Assembly: GCA_002319965.1 (NCBI GenBank)
Contig: DCJQ01000013.1
Span: 1-64,000, forward strand
Source of the DNA: Megasphaera sp. UBA1696
Lineage (GTDB): Bacteria; Bacillota; Negativicutes; Veillonellales; Megasphaeraceae
DNA length: 64,000 nt
Direction: 5' to 3'
The notes beneath the pieces are model-generated. The model had not been told where the DNA came from, did no database searches, and saw only the letters and a list, made by a program, of their open reading frames with translations. Of this stretch, positions 7,155 through 16,306 are shown piece after piece; the first letter of the stretch is position 1, and every line of letters begins with the position of its first letter. The position numbers were made by a program, and so were the translations under genes.

Positions 7155-10100
7155 ATGGCAGTTACCATTTTAATGGGCAAGGCCGGAAGCGGCAAATCAT
7201 CCCAATGTTTTAAAGAGCTGCAGGCCTGGGAAGCAGAGGGCGGAAAGGCGATGCTCCTAGTCCCGGACCAGGCGACATACGGCGCTGAACGGCGGTTGGC
7301 TGAACACGCTAAAGGGCAGGGCTTTGTGGGAACGCAGGTCGTCGGCTTCTCCCGATTGGCCTACAATGTGTTTCAAGAGCAAGGCCTTTCTCATGCATCG
7401 CTGTCCGAGTTGGCTCGGAAGATTATTTTACAGCGCCTGCTCCACAAGGGTGAAAAAGATTTTTCCCTGCTGCAGACGGCTGCCAGACAGCCTAATTTTG
7501 CCGATACGGCCGGTCGATTTTTAGGGGAATGCCGCTCTTTCTGCGTATCCCCGGATGCGCTGCGCAAGGCGGCTGAAGCTGTTTCCAGTACGACCTTATC
7601 CCATAAGCTCCAGGATATGGCCTTATTATACGATATGTATCAGGCCTTTTTAAGCGACCATTTTGGTTCGGCCGACGATACGATGACGCTATTGGCGAAG
7701 ACTGTCGATAAGGATCTTTTTTTGCAGGGCGCCCGCGTTTGGGTCGATGGCTTCCAATGGTTTACGCCGCAGCAGATGAATATTTTACAACAAATCGAGG
7801 CGGTGACCGACCGCTTGACCATTACCTTGACCATCGATGCCGACCACCTTTTGCAGCAGCGGCGGGAAACAGCCCTCTTTCATCGGGCCTATGAGGTATA
7901 CCGCGATTTACAGCGCCTCTTTCCGCATCTGGAAACGGCTGTCGTTCCGGAACAGCCGCCGAAGGCCTTGACGGCCTTTCAGGAGGATTTCTTTCAAGTG
8001 GTTCCGGCGGTACAGTCCCATCCCGTATCGGCCCTATCCATTTGGGAATGTCAGGATAAAGACGGTGAAATAGAAAATATCGCTCGGGAAATCCTTCGTC
8101 AGTGCCGTAAGGGGCGACGGTTCCGAGATTTTCTTATCCTAGCTCGGTCGAGCGACATGTACCACCATCGGATGGAACGCATCTTTCGACGTTATGGGAT
8201 TCCCTGTTTCAGCGATTATCGGCGTCCCATGACCAGCCACCCGGTAGCGGAGGCTATTTCGGCACTGCTCAGTGTATTTCGCAGCCGTTGGTCTCATGAA
8301 GCCTTGTTCCGCCTGCTTAAAAGCGACCTCTTTCCCATCAGCCGCCGCGATGTCGATGACTTGGAGAACTACTGTCTGGCTTACGGCATACAAGGCTATC
8401 ATTGGCTGAGCGGAAAGGCGTGGAACTATGGCCGTCGTCATGAAGGGCAGGCGATTATTGAGGAACGAGAAGAAGTTCAGCTCCAGCGGATTCAAGAGAT
8501 CTGCCAAGCCGTGCGGGATATCTTGATGCCGGCTTGGGAGGCATCTCAGGAGGAACACCGCCTTTGCGATTGGTGTACCTTACTGTACCAATGGCTGCGG
8601 ACTCTCGGCGTCCCGGCAGCCCTTGCCCGCTGGCAGGAAGACGATGAAGCAGCGGGGCAGGCCGAAGCCGGAAAAGAGCACGAGCAGGTTTGGAAGCGAA
8701 TCATGGACTTTCTGACGGAGATTGTCGACTTTTGCGGTGACGATGTGACCGATATCGACGAATTTTCTCAGATTATCGAGGGCGGATTGGCGACACTCAA
8801 ATTCAGCCTCATCCCGCCGACTTTGGACCATGTGACCCTTACTTCCGTCGAACGCGGGTATACGATGCAGGCACCGGTCGTCTTTTTATGCGGCGTCAAC
8901 GACGGCATTTTTCCGCAGCACAGCAGTGAAGAGGGCCTGTTCAGTGATAAGGAACGGCGCAGTCTGGCCGATCTCGGCATCGTTCTCGGACCGGGAAGCC
9001 GGTTTCGTTCCTTCCAGGAACGGTTCCTGTTCTATTTGGCAGCGACCCGGGCCCGTGAAAGCTTCGTTCTTTCCTATATGACCGCCGACGATGACGGCAG
9101 TGCCGTGGAAAAATCGTCATGGATTTATCAACTCTGTGATAAGGGATATGTAGAAGACATTCTTCGTGGGGATGACTCGATGGATTTTTCTCGGGAGGAA
9201 AAGCCTGTCCTGGCCCTGCCGGCAGGCCTTCATTACTTGCCTGGGCAATTGCGGCCGGTCTTGGAAGGGCAGGCTGTCGACGATACATGGTGGGCTCTTT
9301 ACGATTGGGCCTTCAGGCATGGCTGGCGCCATCAGGCCGTACGGGCTGTCCAGGGACTCTTCCATACGAACTTACCGGTGACACTGCCGGCTAACCTCGT
9401 ACGCCGCTTATTTGCACCGGACGGTGTTTTGCGCGGCTCGGTTACGAAATTTGAACAGTATCGGAACTGCCCTTTTGCGTATTTTTCCCGCTATGGACTT
9501 AATCTTGAAGAACGGCGGCGCTATCAGTTTGCCGCCCCGGACCTGGGGATGCTCGTCCATGGGGCGCTGCGAATTATCGGTGAAAAACTGCTTCGAGAAA
9601 AGAAGCAGTGGCAGGACATTCCCGACGACGAGGTGCCGGCTATTTGCCGCCAGGCGACGGATGAGCTGGCACCGCAGGTTCAGCACGACATTCTCATGTC
9701 GAACGCATATTTTTCGCAGATTAAGGAACGACTCATTCAAACCCTGACCCGCACGGTCCGCCGTCTCTGTGCTTTCAGTGCGGCTTCGGGATTCCGGATG
9801 ACGGGCTTGGAAAAATCCTTTGGCCGTCCCGGAAGCCCTTGGGAAGCCCTTCATTTTACCTTGAAAAATGGCCTCGATGTCGTCGTTACCGGTCAAATCG
9901 ACCGCATCGATATGCTGCGCCGCGACGACCGTACGTATGTCGTCGTCATAGATTATAAATCGGGGCGGAAACAGCTTGATATCAGTCAAATTTTTATGGG
10001 TCTGGAGCTGCAGCTGTTGACCTATATGTTCGTCGCCCTGCTCAATATCGGAGACGGTGCCGTTCCGGCAGCCGTGCTCTACTGCTACGTCCGCAATGAC

Positions 10101-10562
10101 AAAGTGTCGTTGTCGTATCGCATCGATGAGGCCGATAAAAAGAAGGCGTACGATGCCAAGGGCAAGTTGACCGGGTTTTATTTGAACGACGGTGACGTCA
10201 TGAAGCAGTTGGACCGCTCTATGGAAGGCTTTTCGGACTTTTTGAACTTACGATTGAAGAAAGACGGCACTTTGAGTGAACAGTCGAAAACGATTTACGA
10301 CGAAGCCGGTTGGAGCCACCTCCTGGCTTGGGCTTCACAGAAGCTTCAGGATTTGGCCGGCGGCATCGGTGATGGCGATATTTCCATTCATCCGGTCATG
10401 CTGAAGCAGCAGACACCGTGTCAGTACTGTCCGTATCGAGCTGTCTGCCGATTCGACCTTTCGATGGCCGGAAATACCTACGATGCAGCCGGCAAGGAAG
10501 ATACGGATGATATGATACGCACTATTTTTGACAGAGGAGATGACGACCATGGCGTGGACTAA
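7155..10562 (+). CDS. addB: ATP-dependent helicase/deoxyribonuclease subunit B
   Basis: 1135 residues, normal length for AddB. It has an N-terminal Walker-A-like GKAGSGKS (about 8-15), a degenerate helicase body and a C-terminal RecB-type nuclease domain with DYKSGRKQLD. The four cysteines of the AddB iron-sulfur cluster are visible: one in RNCPFAYF (about 773) and three in PCQYCPYRAVC near the C-terminus. With AddA it forms the Firmicute end-resection complex that trims double-strand breaks until a Chi site and loads RecA. The start follows AAGGAGGC. It overlaps addA by 14 bp. Together with addA it marks the return to the GC-richer chromosomal background. Confidence 0.96.
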   Translation: MAVTILMGKAGSGKSSQCFKELQAWEAEGGKAMLLVPDQATYGAERRLAEHAKGQGFVGTQVVGFSRLAYNVFQEQGLSHASLSELARKIILQRLLHKGEKDFSLLQTAARQPNFADTAGRFLGECRSFCVSPDALRKAAEAVSSTTLSHKLQDMALLYDMYQAFLSDHFGSADDTMTLLAKTVDKDLFLQGARVWVDGFQWFTPQQMNILQQIEAVTDRLTITLTIDADHLLQQRRETALFHRAYEVYRDLQRLFPHLETAVVPEQPPKALTAFQEDFFQVVPAVQSHPVSALSIWECQDKDGEIENIAREILRQCRKGRRFRDFLILARSSDMYHHRMERIFRRYGIPCFSDYRRPMTSHPVAEAISALLSVFRSRWSHEALFRLLKSDLFPISRRDVDDLENYCLAYGIQGYHWLSGKAWNYGRRHEGQAIIEEREEVQLQRIQEICQAVRDILMPAWEASQEEHRLCDWCTLLYQWLRTLGVPAALARWQEDDEAAGQAEAGKEHEQVWKRIMDFLTEIVDFCGDDVTDIDEFSQIIEGGLATLKFSLIPPTLDHVTLTSVERGYTMQAPVVFLCGVNDGIFPQHSSEEGLFSDKERRSLADLGIVLGPGSRFRSFQERFLFYLAATRARESFVLSYMTADDDGSAVEKSSWIYQLCDKGYVEDILRGDDSMDFSREEKPVLALPAGLHYLPGQLRPVLEGQAVDDTWWALYDWAFRHGWRHQAVRAVQGLFHTNLPVTLPANLVRRLFAPDGVLRGSVTKFEQYRNCPFAYFSRYGLNLEERRRYQFAAPDLGMLVHGALRIIGEKLLREKKQWQDIPDDEVPAICRQATDELAPQVQHDILMSNAYFSQIKERLIQTLTRTVRRLCAFSAASGFRMTGLEKSFGRPGSPWEALHFTLKNGLDVVVTGQIDRIDMLRRDDRTYVVVIDYKSGRKQLDISQIFMGLELQLLTYMFVALLNIGDGAVPAAVLYCYVRNDKVSLSYRIDEADKKKAYDAKGKLTGFYLNDGDVMKQLDRSMEGFSDFLNLRLKKDGTLSEQSKTIYDEAGWSHLLAWASQKLQDLAGGIGDGDISIHPVMLKQQTPCQYCPYRAVCRFDLSMAGNTYDAAGKEDTDDMIRTIFDRGDDDHGVD

Positions 10563-13500
10563 TGAACAGCAGGCGGCCATTGACAGCCGAAAACAAACCT
10601 TGCTCCTGTCGGCTGCGGCCGGTTCGGGGAAGACGGCCGTCCTGGTCGAGCGCATGATTCGCCGCCTGTTGGATAAGACCTATCCCATTGACATTACGGA
10701 ACTGTTGGTCGTTACCTTTACCAACGCCGCTGCGGCTGAAATGCGGGACCGTGTCGGACAAGCGCTGATGAAAGCTTTGTCGGAGACGAAGGATCCGCGA
10801 ATCGAACGGCAGTTGGCCTTATTGCCGTCGGCGCATATTTCGACCCTTCATTCCTTCTGCCAGTACGTCATTCGCAAATATTTCTATACTATCGACTTGG
10901 ACCCGACCTTTTCCATTGCCGGTCAGGAAGAATTGAACCTCCTGCGCCGCCAAGTACTGTCGGACGTCTTTTTGTCTTACTACGAAGACGAGGACCGGGC
11001 GGCCATCCTCTATCCTTTGGCCGATATGTTCGGCAGTGACCGCGGTGATGACGTCCTGATGGATACGGTAAGCCGCATGTATACCTATGCCCGGAGTCTG
11101 GCTTGGCCGGAACACTGGCTGAAAGCGTCGGCACTGGCTTATGAAACCGGCCCTGATACGAGCATCGATGACCTTCCCTGGGTACAGCCGGTAAAAGATT
11201 TTGTGCAGCGAGTTCTAAAAAAGGATATCTCCCTTTATGAACGGGCCTTGTATCACCTGGGCCGGCGAGATGTTTTTTCGGCGGCTTATGACCAGTTTTC
11301 TGCGGAGCAGGAGGCCCTAAAAACAGCTGTCGGTGAAAGTCGTTGGGATGATTTGAGAGGTCGTATCAATGCCGTTGAATTTTCCCGATTAAAGACGCTG
11401 CGCGGCTTATCTGACGACGATAAGGCCATTTGGGAGCAGTGTAAGGCCTTGCGGGACAGCGTCAAGAAAGATGTTACGAAAACACTTCAGCCCGTCTATT
11501 TTTCGGTATCTTCTGAAGACTGGCTGGACGGAATCCGTGCCATGAAGCCGATCATGGATGGGCTGGTTACGCTGACTTTGGATTTTGCCAAAGCCTTTTC
11601 GGAGGCGAAACGGGACAAGGGATGGCTCGATTTCAGTGATCTTGAGCACCTGTGTTTAAAAATCCTCCTCAGTCCCGAAGCGACGCCGGATAATTCTCTG
11701 CGCTCGGCGGCCGCCGAAGAATTGCGCAGTCAGTATGAAGAAGTCCTCATTGACGAGTATCAGGATACGAATGGCGTACAGGAATTGATTGCTCGCCTCG
11801 TCTCATCCGACGACAATCGTTTTATGGTAGGTGATATCAAGCAGAGCATCTATCGCTTCCGCTTGGCCGATCCGACACTGTTCATGGATAAATACCGCAC
11901 CTTCAGCCGCGATGCCGAGGCCCGCCAGCGCTGCATCGACTTGGGTCGGAACTTTCGCAGTGTCCCCCTCGTTCTCGATGCGGTAAACGATGTCTTTTCC
12001 AGAGCTATGACGATGGATGCAGCCGGCATGGATTATGGTGAAAGAGAGAAGCTCTATGCCGGGCGGACGGCGCCGGAAGATTCGTCTTGGCTGGGCGGCC
12101 CGACGGAAGTCGATGTAGTCGATACGTCCGGTGACAATGAAGGACTGACTGCCTTTGAACAGGAAGCTCGTTTTGTGGCTTCCCGTATCTGTGAACTCTT
12201 GGAAAGCGGCAAGATGGCGGCCCGAAAAGACGGGACCTTAGAGCCCTTATCATATCGCCATATCGTCATCCTCGTCCGGTCGATGAAAAATAAAGCCGAT
12301 AAATTGATCGAGGCCCTTCAGGAACGGGGCATTCCGTCATATGCCGAGCAGCGAGGCGGCTATTTCGCCGCTGTTGAAGTCCAGGTCATGCTGGCTCTTT
12401 TACGTTGTATCGATAATCCGGAGCAGGATTTGCCCATGGCCGCCGTTTTGCGTTCGCCCCTGGTCGGCCTCGATGAGACGGCCTTAGCCGAACTGCGCCT
12501 TATAGGCGACGAGACGTTGTGGCAGAATTTGCCGGTCTTTTCCGACTCCCTGGACGCGGCGGATCCTTTGAAAGAAGATATTGACGACTTTATCATGCAT
12601 TTTGAGGAATGGCGCACTTACAGTCGCCGCCAGGGCGTTGCCGAACTTATTCAGCGGCTCTATGCCGATACGGCTTATGTCGACTTCGTCGGTGCTATGC
12701 CCGGTGGTGACCTTCGTCAGGCCAACCTGAAGGCGCTCTATGACCGGGCACAGCAATATGAAGATGCCGGATTCCGCGGCCTTTTCCGCTATTTGCAGCT
12801 CATCGATAAGATGATGGAAGACGGCCTCGACCTGGCGCCGGCCAAGGTGGTCAGTGAAAAAGAAGACGTCGTCCGCATCATGAGTATTCATCAGAGCAAG
12901 GGCCTCGAATTTCCCGTCGTCATCGTCGCCGATATGGGAAAAGAATTCAACCGCAAGGATCTGCAGGAACCGATCCTCTTCCACAATGAGTTGGGAATCG
13001 GCCTTAAGCAGTATGATTCGGCGTGGCGAATGTTTTATCCGACCCTCATTTGGAGCGGCATTGAAGCGAAACTTCGCTGGGAAGGGACGGCTGAAGAAGA
13101 ACGGGTACTCTATGTAGCCATGACCCGGGCCCGGGATCAGCTGATCCTCATTGGACATGATTCTAAAGCAGCCGATCATTGGGCACGCTGGGCGGATGGA
13201 CTCGATCCGGCTCAGGGCAATTCGTACTTTGATTGGGTCATGCCTACGGTGGCGGCCTATTTTGGAAACCAGGTCAATGCTGAAACGATCCGCGCCGGGG
13301 CGTTTTGGCAAGGGGACCGCTGGCAGCTTCGCATCGCCTCTTCGGAATCGGCTCCCGGTCTGACGGAGGAAGTCCTGGCCGGTGAGCCTCGGTTAGAGGC
13401 CTTGCGCCGTGGGGATATGACCGATACGCCCATTCCAGACTGGCTCGATCGTCAGTTGTCCTGGCAGTACGCCTTCCCCAAGGCCGTTACGACAGCGGCT

Positions 13501-14172
13501 AAGTTTTCTGTATCCGAAGTAAAGCGCAGGTATCATGAGCTGCAGAGTGAAGAACTGGCTGACGAGAAGGGGTTGGCCCTCTCGCCGGCTGCGATTCTTC
13601 CACCGGAAGCTGAAGACCGGAGCCCCTTCGACGAACTGCCGCCATGGCTGACCGAGGGAGACGACGGTGGCAGCGGAGCTCAGCGCGGCACAGCACTTCA
13701 CAAAGCTATGCAGTATATTACGCCGGCTGCCGATCATACAGAAGGGTCGCTTCGCCGGGAATTGTCGGCCTTTGTTCAACGAGGGATCCTCAGTCCGGAA
13801 GAAGATTCGTTGATATATGTTCCGGTCTTAGCTGCTTTTTGGCGGTCCTCTCTGGGACGACGGATGGCGGCTTCGCCGGAGCTGCATCGTGAATACCCCT
13901 TTACGGTCCTGTTGGCCGGAGGTCCCTTGCCGGAGATTGAAGGGGGAGAACGCTTTTTGATTCAAGGCGTCATCGACTGTTTATTCCGTGAAGACGACGG
14001 CTGGGTTCTCGTCGACTATAAGTCGGATCGGTTGGAACAAGATGATGATTTTAAGGAGCGGTATGCCGTACAGCTGACTTTGTACAAACAGGCTGTTGAG
14101 CAGATTACAGGGATTCCCGTTCGGGAAACCTATATTTATAGTTTTCATTTACAGCGTGAAATTATGATGTAA
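10549..14172 (+). CDS. addA: ATP-dependent helicase/nuclease subunit A
   Basis: 1207 residues. UvrD-type superfamily 1 helicase motifs are all readable: SAAAGSGKTAVL (motif I, about 21), LIDEYQDTN (II), VGDIKQSIYRFR (III), IMSIHQSKGLEFPVV (V) and VLYVAMTRARD (VI). The C-terminal nuclease domain has LVDYKSD. An upstream in-frame ATG at 10528 exists, but ATG 10549 has GAGGAGATG at good distance and gives the usual MAWTNEQQAAI start. It acts with AddB on DNA ends. Confidence 0.96.
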   Translation: MAWTNEQQAAIDSRKQTLLLSAAAGSGKTAVLVERMIRRLLDKTYPIDITELLVVTFTNAAAAEMRDRVGQALMKALSETKDPRIERQLALLPSAHISTLHSFCQYVIRKYFYTIDLDPTFSIAGQEELNLLRRQVLSDVFLSYYEDEDRAAILYPLADMFGSDRGDDVLMDTVSRMYTYARSLAWPEHWLKASALAYETGPDTSIDDLPWVQPVKDFVQRVLKKDISLYERALYHLGRRDVFSAAYDQFSAEQEALKTAVGESRWDDLRGRINAVEFSRLKTLRGLSDDDKAIWEQCKALRDSVKKDVTKTLQPVYFSVSSEDWLDGIRAMKPIMDGLVTLTLDFAKAFSEAKRDKGWLDFSDLEHLCLKILLSPEATPDNSLRSAAAEELRSQYEEVLIDEYQDTNGVQELIARLVSSDDNRFMVGDIKQSIYRFRLADPTLFMDKYRTFSRDAEARQRCIDLGRNFRSVPLVLDAVNDVFSRAMTMDAAGMDYGEREKLYAGRTAPEDSSWLGGPTEVDVVDTSGDNEGLTAFEQEARFVASRICELLESGKMAARKDGTLEPLSYRHIVILVRSMKNKADKLIEALQERGIPSYAEQRGGYFAAVEVQVMLALLRCIDNPEQDLPMAAVLRSPLVGLDETALAELRLIGDETLWQNLPVFSDSLDAADPLKEDIDDFIMHFEEWRTYSRRQGVAELIQRLYADTAYVDFVGAMPGGDLRQANLKALYDRAQQYEDAGFRGLFRYLQLIDKMMEDGLDLAPAKVVSEKEDVVRIMSIHQSKGLEFPVVIVADMGKEFNRKDLQEPILFHNELGIGLKQYDSAWRMFYPTLIWSGIEAKLRWEGTAEEERVLYVAMTRARDQLILIGHDSKAADHWARWADGLDPAQGNSYFDWVMPTVAAYFGNQVNAETIRAGAFWQGDRWQLRIASSESAPGLTEEVLAGEPRLEALRRGDMTDTPIPDWLDRQLSWQYAFPKAVTTAAKFSVSEVKRRYHELQSEELADEKGLALSPAAILPPEAEDRSPFDELPPWLTEGDDGGSGAQRGTALHKAMQYITPAADHTEGSLRRELSAFVQRGILSPEEDSLIYVPVLAAFWRSSLGRRMAASPELHREYPFTVLLAGGPLPEIEGGERFLIQGVIDCLFREDDGWVLVDYKSDRLEQDDDFKERYAVQLTLYKQAVEQITGIPVRETYIYSFHLQREIMM

Positions 14173-14186
14173 AAGGAGGTTTTCTC

Positions 14187-14846
14187 ATGGGTGTTTTTGA
14201 TGTTGTCGGGCCGGTTATGATTGGTCCCTCCAGTTCCCACACGGCAGGGGCGGCCCGCATCGGGCTCATGGCCCGAGAGATTTTGAAAGACGAGCCGAAA
14301 AAAGCCGTCATCACCGTCTACGGTTCATTTGCTAAAACGTATAAGGGCCATGGTACCGACCGGGCTCTGGTCGCCGGCCTGCTCGGTTTTTCGGCGGATG
14401 ATGTCCGCCTGAGAACGTCCTTCAGCTTGGCTGAAGAAGCGGGGCTCGAAATCGATTTTCATCGTTCTGATGCTGAAGTCCACCATCCTAATACGGTGCG
14501 CATTGCCATGACCGGGGCTTCGGGAAGGCAGGTTGAAGTCCTCGGCGTGTCTCTCGGCGGCGGTAAAATTGAAATCCGTGAAATCAACAGAGCCGAGGTG
14601 GCCTTAAATGGGGAAGAGCATACACTGATTACGGTTCATCGCGACCAGCCGGGCATCATCGCCCAAGCGACGACGGTCCTGGCTATCGGCCATATCAACG
14701 TATCGAATATGCGTGTATTTCGCAGCGCTAAAAATGCAACGGCCGTCATGATCGTCTGCACGGACAGTGCCGTGCCGCCGGAAATCGTTCATATGATTGA
14801 AAATATTACGGCCATTGAAAGCGTCGTGACCCTGCGTCCTATTTAG
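14187..14846 (+). CDS. sdaAB: L-serine dehydratase, iron-sulfur-dependent, beta subunit
   Basis: 219 residues. The N-terminal SDH-beta domain starts with DVVGPVMIGPSSSHTAGAARIG. The C-terminal ACT domain (about 148-219: ITVHRDQPGIIAQATTVL, INVSNMRV) is the known serine/regulatory-ligand module of the two-subunit enzymes. With SdaAA it deaminates L-serine to pyruvate and ammonia, feeding pyruvate oxidoreductase. It starts 14 bp after addA behind AAAGGAGG, so it may be co-transcribed with the recombination genes, an association without obvious functional logic. Confidence 0.95.
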   Translation: MGVFDVVGPVMIGPSSSHTAGAARIGLMAREILKDEPKKAVITVYGSFAKTYKGHGTDRALVAGLLGFSADDVRLRTSFSLAEEAGLEIDFHRSDAEVHHPNTVRIAMTGASGRQVEVLGVSLGGGKIEIREINRAEVALNGEEHTLITVHRDQPGIIAQATTVLAIGHINVSNMRVFRSAKNATAVMIVCTDSAVPPEIVHMIENITAIESVVTLRPI

Positions 14847-14856
14847 GAGGAATAAA

Positions 14857-15741
14857 ATGTATAAATATGAATACAATAGCCTTCATGACCTGCTGACTCT
14901 GGCCGAAAAAGATGGAACGACCTTGGCCGATATCGTCGTCCGCCATGAAGTAGAGTCATCGGAAGTTTCAGAAGAAAAAGTACGAGCTATGATGGACAGC
15001 CGCCTCGATGTTTTTCAGGAGTCTATCGATGCCGGTATGAATGACCCGGGAAAATCGGTCAGCGGCCTCGTCGGCGGCGATGCCCATAAATTGGCCGAGA
15101 GCACGCCGACGCTCTTAGGGGCGCTGGCCCATAAGGCGGCCATCTACGCCTTGGCGGTCAGTGAAGCGAACGCTAAGATGTTTAAAATTGTCGCCTGCCC
15201 GACGGCCGGGTCCTGTGGTATCGTTCCGGCCGTTATGATGGCCGAAGCCGAAACACTGAATATTTCCCGAGACGCCATGGTAGACGCCTTGTTTATTGCA
15301 TCGGGCATCGGTGCCGTCGTGTCTCACAATGCCACCGTTGCCGGCGCCGTCGGCGGCTGTCAGGCTGAATGTGGTACGGCAGCCGCTATGGCAGCCGCAG
15401 CGGCTGCATCCATGGCCGGCGGCAGCAATGATACGATCTTACAGGCCTTCGCCCTATGTCTGAAAAATACTTTGGGTTTGGCCTGTGATCCCGTGGCCGG
15501 ATTAGTGGAAGTACCCTGCGTCAAGCGAAATGCCGTCTTTGCCGTTGAAGCACTGGCAGCCGCCGAAATGGCACTGGCCGGCATTAAGAGCGTTATTCCG
15601 CCGGATGAAGTCATTGCGGCCATGGCCGAAATCGGCCGCATCATGCCGGTTGCATTAAAAGAAACGTCTGATGGGGGGCTCGCTCGGACGGAAACCGGAA
15701 AGGCCATTGCTGCACGACTGGAAAAGGCAATGGAAGCATAA
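14857..15741 (+). CDS. sdaAA: L-serine dehydratase, iron-sulfur-dependent, alpha subunit
   Basis: 294 residues, catalytic subunit. Cysteines likely to hold the oxygen-sensitive [4Fe-4S] cluster lie in ACPTAGSCGIVPA (about 112-124), GGCQAECGTA (about 166-175) and CDPVAGLVEVPC (about 210-221). The arrangement matches alpha chains of the type found in Firmicutes. Ten bp separate it from sdaAB, with TAGGAGGA before the ATG. Confidence 0.95.
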   Translation: MYKYEYNSLHDLLTLAEKDGTTLADIVVRHEVESSEVSEEKVRAMMDSRLDVFQESIDAGMNDPGKSVSGLVGGDAHKLAESTPTLLGALAHKAAIYALAVSEANAKMFKIVACPTAGSCGIVPAVMMAEAETLNISRDAMVDALFIASGIGAVVSHNATVAGAVGGCQAECGTAAAMAAAAAASMAGGSNDTILQAFALCLKNTLGLACDPVAGLVEVPCVKRNAVFAVEALAAAEMALAGIKSVIPPDEVIAAMAEIGRIMPVALKETSDGGLARTETGKAIAARLEKAMEA

Positions 15742-15773
15742 AAAACGCTTTCAGGGAGATTCGGGCCATGAAA

Positions 15774-15797
15774 AAAGACTGCCCATAGGCAGTCTTT
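15774..15797. terminator. Bidirectional terminator after sdaAA and the small minus-strand ORF
   Basis: AAAGACTGCC/GGCAGTCTTT, a 10-bp stem with loop CATA. On the minus strand the stem is followed by a run of six T, and on the plus strand only by a short T run. It can end both the sda transcript and the converging small gene at 15813-15986. Confidence 0.7.
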
Positions 15798-15812
15798 CCG
15801 GCTCTTCCTGTA

Positions 15813-15986
15813 CTACTCTTTTTCCCTTATCTCTGCTCGGTTTTGTGCGAGTGCCGGCTGTCCCTCGAGACGGCGGTAAATCATTCGGCATAGGCTGGCA
15901 GAAATGGGAGCATCCTTAGGCTGACAGGTAAATTCAACGATCAATTCAGCTTCGAAACGATTCAGTTCTACCCAGCGTACCTTCAA
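15813..15986 (-). CDS. Small hypothetical protein, 57 residues
   Basis: A minus-strand frame starting with TTG at 15986 reads about MKVRWVELNRFEAELIVE, then FTCQPKDAPIS and a basic C-terminal end, to TAG at 15813. AAGGGA lies 10 nt before the TTG. It fills most of a gap and ends 16 bp before a stem with a minus-strand T-run. Codon choice resembles neighbouring genes. I do not recognise the family. The non-ATG start and short length keep confidence moderate. Confidence 0.5.
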   Translation of the reverse strand: MKVRWVELNRFEAELIVEFTCQPKDAPISASLCRMIYRRLEGQPALAQNRAEIREKE

Positions 15987-16083
15987 TGTAAGTCATCCCT
16001 TTGCGGTTAATATAGTTCGGTTCGTTACTTCCTATTTTACTATACCGCCCGGCCTTTTACAAGAAAGTTTGCGGCCCTCTGAG

Positions 16084-16112
16084 TTGACAATTTTGAGGTT
16101 TGTTGCTATGAT
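16084..16112 (+). promoter_or_regulatory. Strong promoter of a short transcript
   Basis: TTGACA (16084-16089), 17-bp spacer, TATGAT (16107-16112), with a predicted start near 16119. It drives a transcript that meets an intrinsic terminator at 16210-16241 before any good reading frame. Confidence 0.75.
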
Positions 16113-16118
16113 ATATCC

Positions 16119-16241
16119 CGTCAATTGAACAGGCGATACGGTCCGCAGGGAATCTCTCCGATAAGGAGGCTGGCGACTCTGAAACGGTTATCGTCATAAT
16201 CGTGAAAGAGGGGGCTTCGCATTTGCGCCGCCCCTTTTTTG
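16119..16241 (+). ncRNA. Candidate structured small RNA or attenuated leader, about 120 nt
   Basis: The transcript between the promoter at 16084 and the terminator at 16210-16241 holds complementary segments: GGCGATA (16131-16137) with TATCGTC, and CTCC-GATAA-GGAG in the middle, giving a closed multi-helix shape. A second promoter (16244-16273) lies after the terminator and serves the next gene. The short unit may therefore be a free-standing RNA, or a riboswitch-like switch that sometimes reads through. The downstream FAD/YqeC genes made me consider a molybdenum-cofactor riboswitch, but I could not match a known consensus from memory. Confidence 0.4.
16210..16241 (+). terminator. Intrinsic terminator of the short transcript
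   Basis: GGGG at the left pairs with CCCC at the right, with an inner CGC-ATTT-GCG helix, followed by seven T (16235-16241). It lies between the strong promoter at 16084 and the promoter at 16244. Confidence 0.65.
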
Positions 16242-16243
16242 AT

Positions 16244-16273
16244 TGCCAAAAGACGGAATATTTATGTTATAAT
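16244..16273 (+). promoter_or_regulatory. Promoter of the SUFU-FAD-yqeC operon
   Basis: TTGCCA (16244-16249), 18-bp spacer, TATAAT (16268-16273), 33 bp before the ATG at 16307. It lies downstream of a terminator, so the operon does not depend on the stronger upstream promoter. Confidence 0.6.
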
Positions 16274-16306
16274 GAAGTTGAGTATAACGCAAAGGGGGGA
16301 GATTCC

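Noticed and set aside
12484..13311. 275-codon minus-strand frame
   Set aside because: Fully inside addA, whose helicase motifs are intact in the plus frame.
16119..16205. Fluoride (crcB) riboswitch, suggested by GGCGAT near the start and GGCTGGCGACTC
   Set aside because: The pseudoknot partner of GGCG (CGCC) and the P1 pairing with GACTCC are not present, so the resemblance is superficial. A ClC gene is present in the window but 30 kb away.
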